From: Mucilaginibacter conchicola
Lineage (GTDB): Bacteria; Bacteroidota; Bacteroidia; Sphingobacteriales; Sphingobacteriaceae
Direction of reading: 5' to 3'
DNA length: 64,000 bases
Assembly: GCF_003432115.1 (NCBI RefSeq)
Contig: NZ_QWDC01000001.1
Span: forward strand, 248,001 to 312,000
Shown: positions 52,066 through 60,164 of the stretch, one piece after another
Layout of the letters: every line of letters starts with the position of its first letter
Position numbering within the stretch: position 1 is the stretch's first letter
Notes under the pieces: generated by a model
Told to the model about the DNA's origin: nothing
Seen by the model: the letters and a program-made list of their open reading frames with translations, nothing else
Database searches by the model: none
Program-made: the position numbers and the translations under genes

Positions 52066-53055
52066 ATGAAACAGATACTTAACCACTTATTTGAACACAA
52101 AACGTTCACCCGCGAGCAATCGAGGGATATTTTGAAAGACATTGCTACCGGCAAATTCAACAACTCGCAAATGGCGGCGTTTATGACGGCGTACTGTATG
52201 CGCAGCATCACCGTTAACGAACTGGAAGGCTTCCGCGATGCCATGCTTGAGCTTTGCCTGCCTATTGACCTGCAAAACGGCGAACTGATTGACCTGTGCG
52301 GTACAGGCGGCGATGGCAAGGATACATTCAATATCTCTACGCTTGCATCATTTGTAGTAGCCGGTGCGGGTTATAAAGTAGCCAAACATGGTAACTACGG
52401 TGTATCATCAGGTTGTGGCTCATCTAACGTAATGGAGCACCTGGGCTATACTTTTACCAATGATACCGATAAGCTGAAACGCAGCGTTGACGAAGCGAAC
52501 ATCTGTTTCCTGCATGCGCCGCTGTTCCATCCGGCCATGAAGACTGTTGCACCTATCCGCAGGGAACTGGGTGTTAAAACCTTTTTTAATATGTTGGGGC
52601 CGCTGGCTAACCCCGCGAAGCCGCAAAACCAAATGGTGGGTGTGTTTAACCTGGAGTTGGCAAGGGTATATGCTTATCTATATCAGAAATCGGGCATCAA
52701 ATACACCATTTTAAATGCGTTGGATGGATACGACGAGATCTCGCTTACTTGTGATTTTAAGACATTCTCGCAGGATGGAGAACGCATTACCAGTGTTGAA
52801 TCTTTAGGATTTGAGAAACTGCAAGAAGATCAGATAACCGGCGGACATACCGTTGCCGAATCGGCAGATATATTTATGAAAGTACTTAATGATGAGGCTA
52901 CAACCGCCCAGGCAAGTGTGGTGCTAAGCAACGCTGCTATGGCCATTAAAACCATTAAGCCGGATACCAGTTTTGCCGATTGTTTTTATGAGGCAGAAGA
53001 AGCACTCATCAGCAAAAAAGCACTGAACAGCTTTAAAACACTTTTAGCCAGCTAA
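52066..53055 (+). CDS. trpD: Anthranilate phosphoribosyltransferase
   Basis: A 329-residue TrpD, the second enzyme step of tryptophan synthesis: it transfers phosphoribose from PRPP to anthranilate. The PRPP-binding motif GTGGDGKDTFNIST is present, followed by KHGNYGVSSGCGSSNVMEHLG, the family's conserved loop in its Bacteroidota form. Full length, cytoplasmic, homodimeric by family. It is the first gene after the attenuator; in most operons trpE and trpG come first, but neither is in the window. trpF begins 3 bases after its stop codon. Confidence 0.97.
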   Translation: MKQILNHLFEHKTFTREQSRDILKDIATGKFNNSQMAAFMTAYCMRSITVNELEGFRDAMLELCLPIDLQNGELIDLCGTGGDGKDTFNISTLASFVVAGAGYKVAKHGNYGVSSGCGSSNVMEHLGYTFTNDTDKLKRSVDEANICFLHAPLFHPAMKTVAPIRRELGVKTFFNMLGPLANPAKPQNQMVGVFNLELARVYAYLYQKSGIKYTILNALDGYDEISLTCDFKTFSQDGERITSVESLGFEKLQEDQITGGHTVAESADIFMKVLNDEATTAQASVVLSNAAMAIKTIKPDTSFADCFYEAEEALISKKALNSFKTLLAS

Positions 53056-53058
53056 GCC

Positions 53059-53682
53059 ATGCGCATAAAGGTTTGCGGATTAAAATATAAGGATAACATT
53101 GAAGCAGTAGCCGGTTTGAAGCCCGATTATATGGGCTTTATCTGCTACGAAAAATCGCCACGTTTTATTGAGGGTTTAGATCCTGAAGCTTTATTTCAGC
53201 AACCCGAAGATATTGTAAAAACAGGGGTATTTGTGAATGAGGATGCCGATGTGATAAGCAAACTGATCTACAAATACAAGTTTGATGCCATACAGCTGCA
53301 CGGTGACGAATCGCCTGAGTTTTGTGCGTTGTTTAAGCATGAGGTAGAAGTAATAAAAGCTTTCGGTGTTGATGAGAGCTTTGATTTTGAGCAATTGGAA
53401 GCATACAAAAACAGCGTAGATTATTTCCTGTTTGATACCAAAACACCTTCACACGGTGGTTCGGGCATTGCATTTGACTGGACTATACTGAACAAATACA
53501 AACTGGATGTGCCGTTCTTTTTATCAGGCGGTTTAAGCACTGAGAATATCGGAGAAGTGACGGATATTAAACACCCGGCATTTTATGGCGTTGACCTGAA
53601 CAGCAAGTTTGAGCTATCGCCGGGATTAAAAGACATTGATAAATTAAAAAAAACTTTTTTTAATGTGAGGGGTGAAAGATAA
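53059..53682 (+). CDS. trpF: Phosphoribosylanthranilate isomerase
   Basis: A 207-residue TrpF, an (alpha/beta)8 barrel that converts phosphoribosylanthranilate to CdRP. The N-terminal IKVCGLKY carries the catalytic cysteine, the middle has [12 protein letters not shown], the general-acid aspartate is in [14 protein letters not shown], and the phosphate-binding end is [15 protein letters not shown] and [16 protein letters not shown]. All key positions are intact. It follows trpD by 3 bases with no trpC between them, which is unusual as trpC normally sits at this place in related operons. trpB starts 32 bases after it. Confidence 0.97.
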   Translation: MRIKVCGLKYKDNIEAVAGLKPDYMGFICYEKSPRFIEGLDPEALFQQPEDIVKTGVFVNEDADVISKLIYKYKFDAIQLHGDESPEFCALFKHEVEVIKAFGVDESFDFEQLEAYKNSVDYFLFDTKTPSHGGSGIAFDWTILNKYKLDVPFFLSGGLSTENIGEVTDIKHPAFYGVDLNSKFELSPGLKDIDKLKKTFFNVRGER

Positions 53683-53714
53683 TATTCATTCAATCACTAA
53701 TTCAACAATTAAAC

Positions 53715-54896
53715 ATGAAATACGGAGTAAACGAACAAGGCTATTACGGAGATTTTGGTGGGGCATACATCCCGGAGATGCTTTACCCTAATGTAGAAGA
53801 GCTACGCCGCGAGTACATCAAAATACTGGATGAGCCTGAATTTAAAGCTGAGTTTGAAGGATTGCTGAAAGATTACGTAGGCCGCCCTTCGCCGTTATAC
53901 CATGCTAAACGTTACTCTGAAAAATACGGTGCCAATATTTTCTTTAAGCGCGAAGACCTGAACCATACAGGCTCGCATAAAATAAACAATGCCATAGGGC
54001 AGATACTATTGGCAAAACGATTGGGCAAGAAACGTATTATTGCCGAGACCGGTGCCGGTCAGCATGGTGTAGCTACGGCTACAGTTTGTGCGCTGATGGG
54101 TATTGAATGTATTGTGTACATGGGCGAGATTGATATGGAGCGCCAGGCTCCAAACGTGGCCCGTATGAAAATGTTAGGTGCAAAGGTAGTTCCGGCTACA
54201 TCAGGCAGTAAAACGCTTAAGGATGCCACCAATGAGGCCCTGCGCGATTGGATAGCCAACCCGGTTGATACGCACTACATCATCGGTTCGGTAGTAGGCC
54301 CATTCCCTTACCCTGAGATGGTAGCAAAATTCCAGTCCATCATATCTGCCGAAACCAAAGTTCAGCTAAAAGAACATACCGGCAGCGAGTTACCAAACTA
54401 TGTATTGGCCTGCGTTGGTGGTGGCAGCAACGCCATGGGGATGTTCTATAATTTTCTTGATGATGAAGAAGTGAAACTGGTAGCTGTTGAAGCCGCGGGA
54501 AAAGGCGTAGAGAGCGGCCATTCTGCAGCCACCACAGCATTGGGCAAAGAAGGTGTACTGCATGGTAGCCGCACCATCCTGATGCAAAGTGAAGATGGGC
54601 AGGTGGTTGAGCCATATTCTATCTCTGCCGGATTAGACTACCCCGGCATTGGCCCGCAGCACGCGCACCTGTACAAGGTAAAACGTGCCCAATACGCCAA
54701 CATTACCGATGATGAATCATTAAATGCCGGCCTGCTTTGCTGCCAGTTAGAGGGTATTATCCCGGCAATTGAAACAGCACACGCCCTCGCTTACCTCGAG
54801 AAAATGACTTTCCAAAAAGATGATACGGTTGTGGTCTGTATCTCAGGCCGCGGCGATAAGGACTTGAATACTTACATCAAACATTTCGGATTTTGA
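53715..54896 (+). CDS. trpB: Tryptophan synthase beta chain
   Basis: A 393-residue TrpB that joins indole and serine to form tryptophan. The PLP lysine is K89 in [14 protein letters not shown], the phosphate-binding loop is [12 protein letters not shown], and the catalytic-glutamate region is [13 protein letters not shown]. The C-terminal [11 protein letters not shown] is intact, and the length is normal. The gene should work with TrpA, but trpA is not found after it: the downstream DNA is an R2 repeat, then motif D, then permease P13. TrpA may be coded elsewhere or beyond the window. No sign of damage is seen. Confidence 0.98.
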   Translation: MKYGVNEQGYYGDFGGAYIPEMLYPNVEELRREYIKILDEPEFKAEFEGLLKDYVGRPSPLYHAKRYSEKYGANIFFKREDLNHTGSHKINNAIGQILLAKRLGKKRIIAETGAGQHGVATATVCALMGIECIVYMGEIDMERQAPNVARMKMLGAKVVPATSGSKTLKDATNEALRDWIANPVDTHYIIGSVVGPFPYPEMVAKFQSIISAETKVQLKEHTGSELPNYVLACVGGGSNAMGMFYNFLDDEEVKLVAVEAAGKGVESGHSAATTALGKEGVLHGSRTILMQSEDGQVVEPYSISAGLDYPGIGPQHAHLYKVKRAQYANITDDESLNAGLLCCQLEGIIPAIETAHALAYLEKMTFQKDDTVVVCISGRGDKDLNTYIKHFGF

Positions 54897-54897
54897 G

Positions 54898-55015
54898 TTA
54901 GAGATTGGAGATTAGTTAATTAGAGATTAGGGCTATTTCTTTTTTTGAATTTGAAAGTAGCGTTCAGCATTTCTTTCCTCAACTAATCTTTAATCTCCAA
55001 CCTCTAATCTCTTCA
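54898..55015 (+). repeat. R2 mosaic inverted repeat after trpB
   Basis: Direct words TTAGAGATTGGAGATTAG and TTAGAGATTAG come first, and reversed words CTAATCTTTAATCTCC and CTCTAATCTC last, so the spacer folds back on itself. It starts within 2 bases of the trpB stop codon and stops 6 bases before motif D. Confidence 0.65.
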
Positions 55016-55020
55016 AATAC

Positions 55021-55127
55021 TGTATCATAACCGTACACCTGCTGTTACACTTACGGACAACGGACACTTTTCCTTACATTGACAAATATCTAATAATCAA
55101 CAAGTTATTGTTTTGGTATAGCTTTTA
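55021..55127 (+). promoter_or_regulatory. Enhancer-like motif and sigma54-like promoter D (P13-P16)
   Basis: TGTATC at 55021 starts the 25-bp motif (AACCGTACA, CTGTTACA), with CGGACA 22 bases after the first CGNACA and a further CGGACA close by. TGGTAT lies at 55114, 93 bases from the motif start, with TTTT at the conserved offset. The P13 ATG at 55153 is 39 bases beyond TGGTAT. Confidence 0.7.
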
Positions 55128-55152
55128 ACTTTATAAAGCAAATACCATCACA

Positions 55153-57579
55153 ATGCTGAAAAATTATTTCAAGATTGCCTGGAGAAACATACTTCGCCAC
55201 AAGGCATATTCCATTATCAATATCTCCGGTTTAACGGTGGGCATTGCAGCCTGCTTGTTGATATTTGTTATCCTGCAGTTTGAGACCAGCTATAACAAGT
55301 TCAACGCTAACTATAAAAACATCTACCATATTATTACCGAGCAAAAGCAGGAAGGTAATATGTCTTTCAATCCTGGCGTATCAGTACCGGGTTTAGAAGG
55401 TTTTCGCCTGGATATGCCGCAGGTAAAGTTTGCCGGTTTAAATTCAAGCTACGGCAGCCAATTAACTGTTTTAAGTAATGGCGATGGCGTATCAGCAAGT
55501 GATAAGAAATTCATTGAACCGCTTGGCGTAATGTTTATGGAACCGCAGTTCTTTGACATTTTTACGGCGAAATGGTTAAGCGGCAACAAAGATGTATTAG
55601 CCCAGCCTAATATGGTTGTGCTTTCAAAAAACACTGCCAACAAATACTTTGGCGACTGGCAAAATGCAAACGGCAAAAACATCAAAATAGATAACTCTTT
55701 AACCTTACGCGTTGCGGGTATTATTGAAGATATGCCTGAGAACAGCGACATCCCGTTAAAGGTACTGGTATCATACATCACCTGGAAAAACGCAGGCGAT
55801 CTTTACGGTTACACAAACGAATGGGGTTCGTTAAGCAGTAACCACCAGATATTTGCTTTACTGCCTGAAGGTATGTCTAAACAAGCTTTCCAGAATCAAA
55901 TAGATAGCTACACAAAAAAAGCCACCGATAATAAAACCAACAGCACACGCCTGCACCTTGTACAGCCGCTTAGCGAGTTGCACTTTGATACCAAAGTAGG
56001 TAACACTCTTGGCGATCATTTAACCAGCAGGGCAACGTTAAAAACGCTTGGTTTCATCGCTATATTGATCATCCTGATGGCTTCTATCAACTTCATCAAC
56101 TTATCTACAGCGCAATCTGTAGGCAGGTCAAAAGAAGTAGGCATCCGCAAGGTGTTGGGCAGCACGCGCAAGCAATTGATAGCACAAGTATTGGGCGAAA
56201 CCATGTTGGTTATCTTGTTCTCAATATTGTTAGCAGTGGCATTGGCTAAAATAGCTTTGCCTCAACTTAAAAATATTGCCAGCGTGCCTGATGATATTGC
56301 ATTGCTCAACTTAGGCACGGTGTTATTCCTGGTAGCAACGTTTATTGCGGTGGTACTGTTATCTGGTATTTACCCGGCATTGGTGGTATCGGGCTTTAAG
56401 CCGGTGCTGGCGCTTAAAAATAAGATCACAGCAGCCTCTATAGGTGGTATCCCATTACGCAGAGCGTTGGTGGTGGCACAGTTTGCCATTGCACAATTGC
56501 TTATCATTGGTACCATTGTGGCCGTTAACCAGATGAACTTTGTGAACGAAGCTGACCTCGGCTTCAATAAAAATGCGGTAATGATGCTGCCCGGTTATAC
56601 CGATAGCATCAGCCTTAGCAAAATGGAATCATTTAAGGCAAGGCTGTTACAAAACCCTAACGTAAAATCGGTTAGCTTTACCTCTGATGCGCCTTCGTCA
56701 GAAAATAATTGGGGGGCAAACTTCTACTTTAATAATTCCATGAAAGATCCTGATTTCAGTACTTTTCTGAAGTATGGTGATTCGGATTATTTCAAAACAT
56801 TCGGCTTTACATTTGTGGCCGGTAAAGGATACGATAAGAGCGATACCATTAACCAGTTTGTTGTTAACGAGACCTTTATCCATAAACTAGGCATCAAAAG
56901 AGCAGAGGACGCTATCGGCAAAAACATGAAGCTGGGCAGCGCCAAAACATGGTCGCCGATTGTGGGCGTGGTTAAAGATTTTAAAACCAACTCGCTGCGC
57001 GATGAAGTAAAGCCTATCGTGATGTCGTCTAAAAAAGCTGTGCTATCACAAACAGCAGTTAAAATAGATACCCGTAACCTTACCCGCACTGCAAAAGATG
57101 TACAAAAACTTTGGGAAAGCACTTATCCGGAGTATGCCTACAACGGTTATTTCCTGGATGAGAACATTGCCCAGTTTTACAAGCAGGAAAACCAGTTGGC
57201 TTTGGTTTACAAGCTATTTGCCTTTATTGCCATATTCATATCATGTTTGGGCTTATATGGCCTGGTATCGTACATGGCGGTACAGCGTACAAAAGAAGTT
57301 GGCGTACGCAAAGTATTGGGTGCATCCGTATTCAATATAGTACTGCTGTTCTCTAAAGAGTTTATGATACTTATAGGTATCTCGTTTGTATTGGCTATGC
57401 CAACGGCCTGGTACATGATGAGCGAGTGGCTGCAGAACTTTGCATACCGTGTGCCGCTTACAGCTGGTGTGTTTATACTGGCAATGGCAACATCAATAGC
57501 TATAGCTTGGCTTACGGTTGGCTACAAAGCAACAAAAGCCGCTTTGGTTAACCCGGTAAAAAGCTTACGTTCTGAATAA
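55153..57579 (+). CDS. MacB/FtsX-type ABC permease P13 (subgroup IV)
   Basis: An 808-residue permease, first gene of unit D and nearest to P11: PLSELHFDTKVGNTLGDH before the second helix, ASINFINLSTAQSVGRSKEVGIRKVLGSTRKQL in the first FtsX block. It has GRS where most have xRA. The second periplasmic domain contains SDAPSSENNWGANFYFNN. The last block SCLGLYGLVSYMAVQRTKEVGVRKVLGASVFNI has tyrosine in place of phenylalanine and valine in place of the isoleucine of KEIG. It ends ALVNPVKSLRSE. It follows trpB after 256 bases of repeat and regulatory DNA, with its own activator-like site. Confidence 0.92.
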   Translation: MLKNYFKIAWRNILRHKAYSIINISGLTVGIAACLLIFVILQFETSYNKFNANYKNIYHIITEQKQEGNMSFNPGVSVPGLEGFRLDMPQVKFAGLNSSYGSQLTVLSNGDGVSASDKKFIEPLGVMFMEPQFFDIFTAKWLSGNKDVLAQPNMVVLSKNTANKYFGDWQNANGKNIKIDNSLTLRVAGIIEDMPENSDIPLKVLVSYITWKNAGDLYGYTNEWGSLSSNHQIFALLPEGMSKQAFQNQIDSYTKKATDNKTNSTRLHLVQPLSELHFDTKVGNTLGDHLTSRATLKTLGFIAILIILMASINFINLSTAQSVGRSKEVGIRKVLGSTRKQLIAQVLGETMLVILFSILLAVALAKIALPQLKNIASVPDDIALLNLGTVLFLVATFIAVVLLSGIYPALVVSGFKPVLALKNKITAASIGGIPLRRALVVAQFAIAQLLIIGTIVAVNQMNFVNEADLGFNKNAVMMLPGYTDSISLSKMESFKARLLQNPNVKSVSFTSDAPSSENNWGANFYFNNSMKDPDFSTFLKYGDSDYFKTFGFTFVAGKGYDKSDTINQFVVNETFIHKLGIKRAEDAIGKNMKLGSAKTWSPIVGVVKDFKTNSLRDEVKPIVMSSKKAVLSQTAVKIDTRNLTRTAKDVQKLWESTYPEYAYNGYFLDENIAQFYKQENQLALVYKLFAFIAIFISCLGLYGLVSYMAVQRTKEVGVRKVLGASVFNIVLLFSKEFMILIGISFVLAMPTAWYMMSEWLQNFAYRVPLTAGVFILAMATSIAIAWLTVGYKATKAALVNPVKSLRSE

Positions 57580-57584
57580 AAATC

Positions 57585-57650
57585 GTCATCAAGTCATTCG
57601 TTGCACTGTCATTGGGTCATTGTTTTTAAAAATGATCCAATGACATAATG
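57585..57650 (+). repeat. R1 mosaic inverted repeat between P13 and P14
   Basis: GTCATTGGGTCATT pairs with AATGATCCAATGAC at 13 of 14 positions across a short A/T loop; GTCATCAAGTCATTCGTTGCACT precedes it in parts. Same composite unit (GTCATT word, a TCGCT-like word, GTCATT word) as at 26889 and 62571. Confidence 0.65.
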
Positions 57651-57660
57651 ATACATAAAT

Positions 57661-60078
57661 ATGCTAAAGAACTACTTTAAGATAGCCTGGCGTAGCTTGT
57701 TAAGGCACAAGGCCTATTCGCTCATTAACATTATCGGTTTGAGCGTAGGCCTTATTGCCTGTTTAATAGTATCTACAGTTGTAACCGATGAGTTATCGTA
57801 CGACAGGCAATGGTCAAAAACTGATCGTATCTATCGTGTACTATCTGTAAGTAATACCGTTAAGGGTGAGGCACCAATGCCGGTTACTTTCTCAGGCTTA
57901 GGCCCATCCATGAAAAGGGATCTGCCTGAAACGGAAGATTACTGTCGCATATCTGTTATCAAGAACAGGTTGAAACTTACTTCAAATGAAGAGGGCATAA
58001 GCTTTAATGTTTTAGAAGCAGAGCCTACGCTTTGGAATATGTTTAACGTTAAAGTTTTAGAGGGCGATCCTAAGAAATTTGTTAAGGGTTACACTAACCT
58101 TATCATCAACAAAACAGTACGCGATCAATATTTTAAAAATCAGAATCCGCTTGGTAAGGTTATAATGACCGTGCCTGAATTTGGTGAGCCCCAAAAATAT
58201 CTCATTACCGGCGTTGTTGACAATATACCGCAAAACACTCATTTGCGGGCAGATGTTATTACGCTGAAAGAATATCGCACTGGTGATAATGCCATGCCCA
58301 CCGGTAACAGCTTTTATACCTTTCAGCCGCAATATGTTCTCTTAAAAAAAGGAACGGATATACCCGCTTTTACCAAAAAGGTTAATAACTGGTATGCAGC
58401 AAATTTTAAAGGCAAAGTACTTGACTACAAATTTAACTTTCAACCGCTTAAGGATATTTATTTAAAGTCTGATTTCCCTGCGGTACAAGAAGTGCATGGC
58501 AGCATACGCAACGTTTACATATTTGCGATAATTGCCGCTTTGCTTTTGCTTATTGCCTGTATAAATTTTGTAAACCTTACCATATCGAGAGTGTTCACCC
58601 GTGCCCGCGAAACCGGGGTTAGGAAAGTATTAGGTGCCGGCAAAGGGCAATTGATAAGCCGTTTTATGGCCGAGTCGCTTTTATTCTTCGTGATATCATT
58701 TGCTATTGCGATAGTGCTTTACCCTGTTCTGATAAAGTTTGTTGAAACTTACCTGGGGCACAGTTTGGTTATAAACCTGTTTAACGGTGCATTTTTGTTA
58801 AGTGCTGTATTGGCAATAACGGGAGTAAGCTTGCTTACGGGCCTATATCCGGCGTGGTATCTATCAAAACCAAAGCCTTCAATAATTTTAAGGGATAAGA
58901 TACCGGCTGGCGTAGGTTTAAACCTACTCAAACGCTCATTAATTATTGGGCAATTTACCATATCGGCTATCATCATTATCGCTACTCTTGTAGTTAGGTA
59001 CCAGGTAAATTTCATGAGCCACCAAGATCCTGGGTTTGATAAGAATAATCTCGTTAATATTGATTTTACCGACTGGGGCAAAAGCGGCGAAAGCTTTAAA
59101 AATGCAGTTAAGCAAATTTCAGGTGTCGAGGGAGTCAGCATTACCAACTGGTATCCGTCGGCTGGCTCGGGCTCTATGTCGCGCGATGTAAACCTCGGCG
59201 ATAAGCGTGTGGTACTTTATTTTATCCAGGGCGATGCCGACTTGCCATATATTATGGGTTTCAGATTGAAGAAAGGGCGTTTGTTCAACAGAGAATCAAA
59301 CGCAGATGCGCTCAGTCAAGATTCATTAATGGGTGGTGCATCAACTGCTAAAACAAAACAGCAGATACAAAACCAACCCATAATAGCTACCGAATATACC
59401 GCCAAATTGATGGGGCTTAAGCTAAACACCCCGGCGGGTAAGTTTGAAGGTATGCCGGTAGGTGTGGTGTCTGATTTCTATAGCGAATCTTTACATAACA
59501 AAATAAAGGCAACAGTTATACAGGCCATAACCAACCAACGTTATGGCGCTATGCTTATAAAAACTACGCCGGGAAGTGGCAAAAATGTACTTACAGCAGT
59601 AAATAAACTTTACAAGAGTTATTATCCTGCTAAACCCTTCAACTACAGCTGGGTAAGTGACCTGATAGATCAGCAATACCGCACCGAGTTTAAATTGCAG
59701 CAATTGTTTACCTGCTTCAGTCTGCTTATTATTTTCCTGGCGTGCATGGGCTTGTTTGGTTTGGTGGCATTTGCCGTAGAGCAAAGAGTAAAGGAGATAG
59801 GTATAAGGAAAGTGCTGGGTGCCAGCGTGCAGGACATTATTGCGCTTGTATCCGGCGATTTTCTGAAGCTCGTGTTCGTCGCATTTATTATAGCATCGCC
59901 AATCGCTTGGTACGCCATGAATATGTGGTTGCAAAATTATGCTTACAGGGTTAACATACCTGCATGGGCGTTTGCAGTTGCAGGCTGTGGGATATTATTT
60001 ATTGCTTTTATCACCATAAGTTTCCGGTCGATAACTGCGGCATTAACAAACCCGGCTAAGAGTTTACGTTCGGAGTAA
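57661..60078 (+). CDS. MacB/FtsX-type ABC permease P14
   Basis: An 805-residue permease with no close sister here. The first FtsX block reads ACINFVNLTISRVFTRARETGVRKVLGAGKGQL: the STAR word is replaced by T-I-S-R and the coupling motif has RETGVRK where others have KEVGIRK. The stretch before it is PLKDIYLKSDFPAVQEVHG. The second periplasmic domain is longer in its middle (RESNADALSQDSLMGGASTAKTKQQIQ), a loop seen in no other copy. The C-terminal block ACMGLFGLVAFAVEQRVKEIGIRKVLGASVQDIIALV is standard. It ends ALTNPAKSLRSE. It lies 81 bases after P13, behind an R1 repeat. Confidence 0.92.
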   Translation: MLKNYFKIAWRSLLRHKAYSLINIIGLSVGLIACLIVSTVVTDELSYDRQWSKTDRIYRVLSVSNTVKGEAPMPVTFSGLGPSMKRDLPETEDYCRISVIKNRLKLTSNEEGISFNVLEAEPTLWNMFNVKVLEGDPKKFVKGYTNLIINKTVRDQYFKNQNPLGKVIMTVPEFGEPQKYLITGVVDNIPQNTHLRADVITLKEYRTGDNAMPTGNSFYTFQPQYVLLKKGTDIPAFTKKVNNWYAANFKGKVLDYKFNFQPLKDIYLKSDFPAVQEVHGSIRNVYIFAIIAALLLLIACINFVNLTISRVFTRARETGVRKVLGAGKGQLISRFMAESLLFFVISFAIAIVLYPVLIKFVETYLGHSLVINLFNGAFLLSAVLAITGVSLLTGLYPAWYLSKPKPSIILRDKIPAGVGLNLLKRSLIIGQFTISAIIIIATLVVRYQVNFMSHQDPGFDKNNLVNIDFTDWGKSGESFKNAVKQISGVEGVSITNWYPSAGSGSMSRDVNLGDKRVVLYFIQGDADLPYIMGFRLKKGRLFNRESNADALSQDSLMGGASTAKTKQQIQNQPIIATEYTAKLMGLKLNTPAGKFEGMPVGVVSDFYSESLHNKIKATVIQAITNQRYGAMLIKTTPGSGKNVLTAVNKLYKSYYPAKPFNYSWVSDLIDQQYRTEFKLQQLFTCFSLLIIFLACMGLFGLVAFAVEQRVKEIGIRKVLGASVQDIIALVSGDFLKLVFVAFIIASPIAWYAMNMWLQNYAYRVNIPAWAFAVAGCGILFIAFITISFRSITAALTNPAKSLRSE

Positions 60079-60084
60079 ATAATC

Positions 60085-60155
60085 GTCATTGGGTCATCGA
60101 GTCATTAGGCTATTAAAACAACCAGCCGATGACTTAATTACTCAATGACCCAATT
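60085..60155 (+). repeat. R1 mosaic inverted repeat between P14 and P15
   Basis: ATTGGGTCATCGAGT and ACTCAATGACCCAAT are complementary at 14 of 15 positions, separated by about 40 bases. GAGTCATTAGGC and GATGACTTAAT words lie between them. Confidence 0.65.
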
Positions 60156-60164
60156 AAATAAGGC

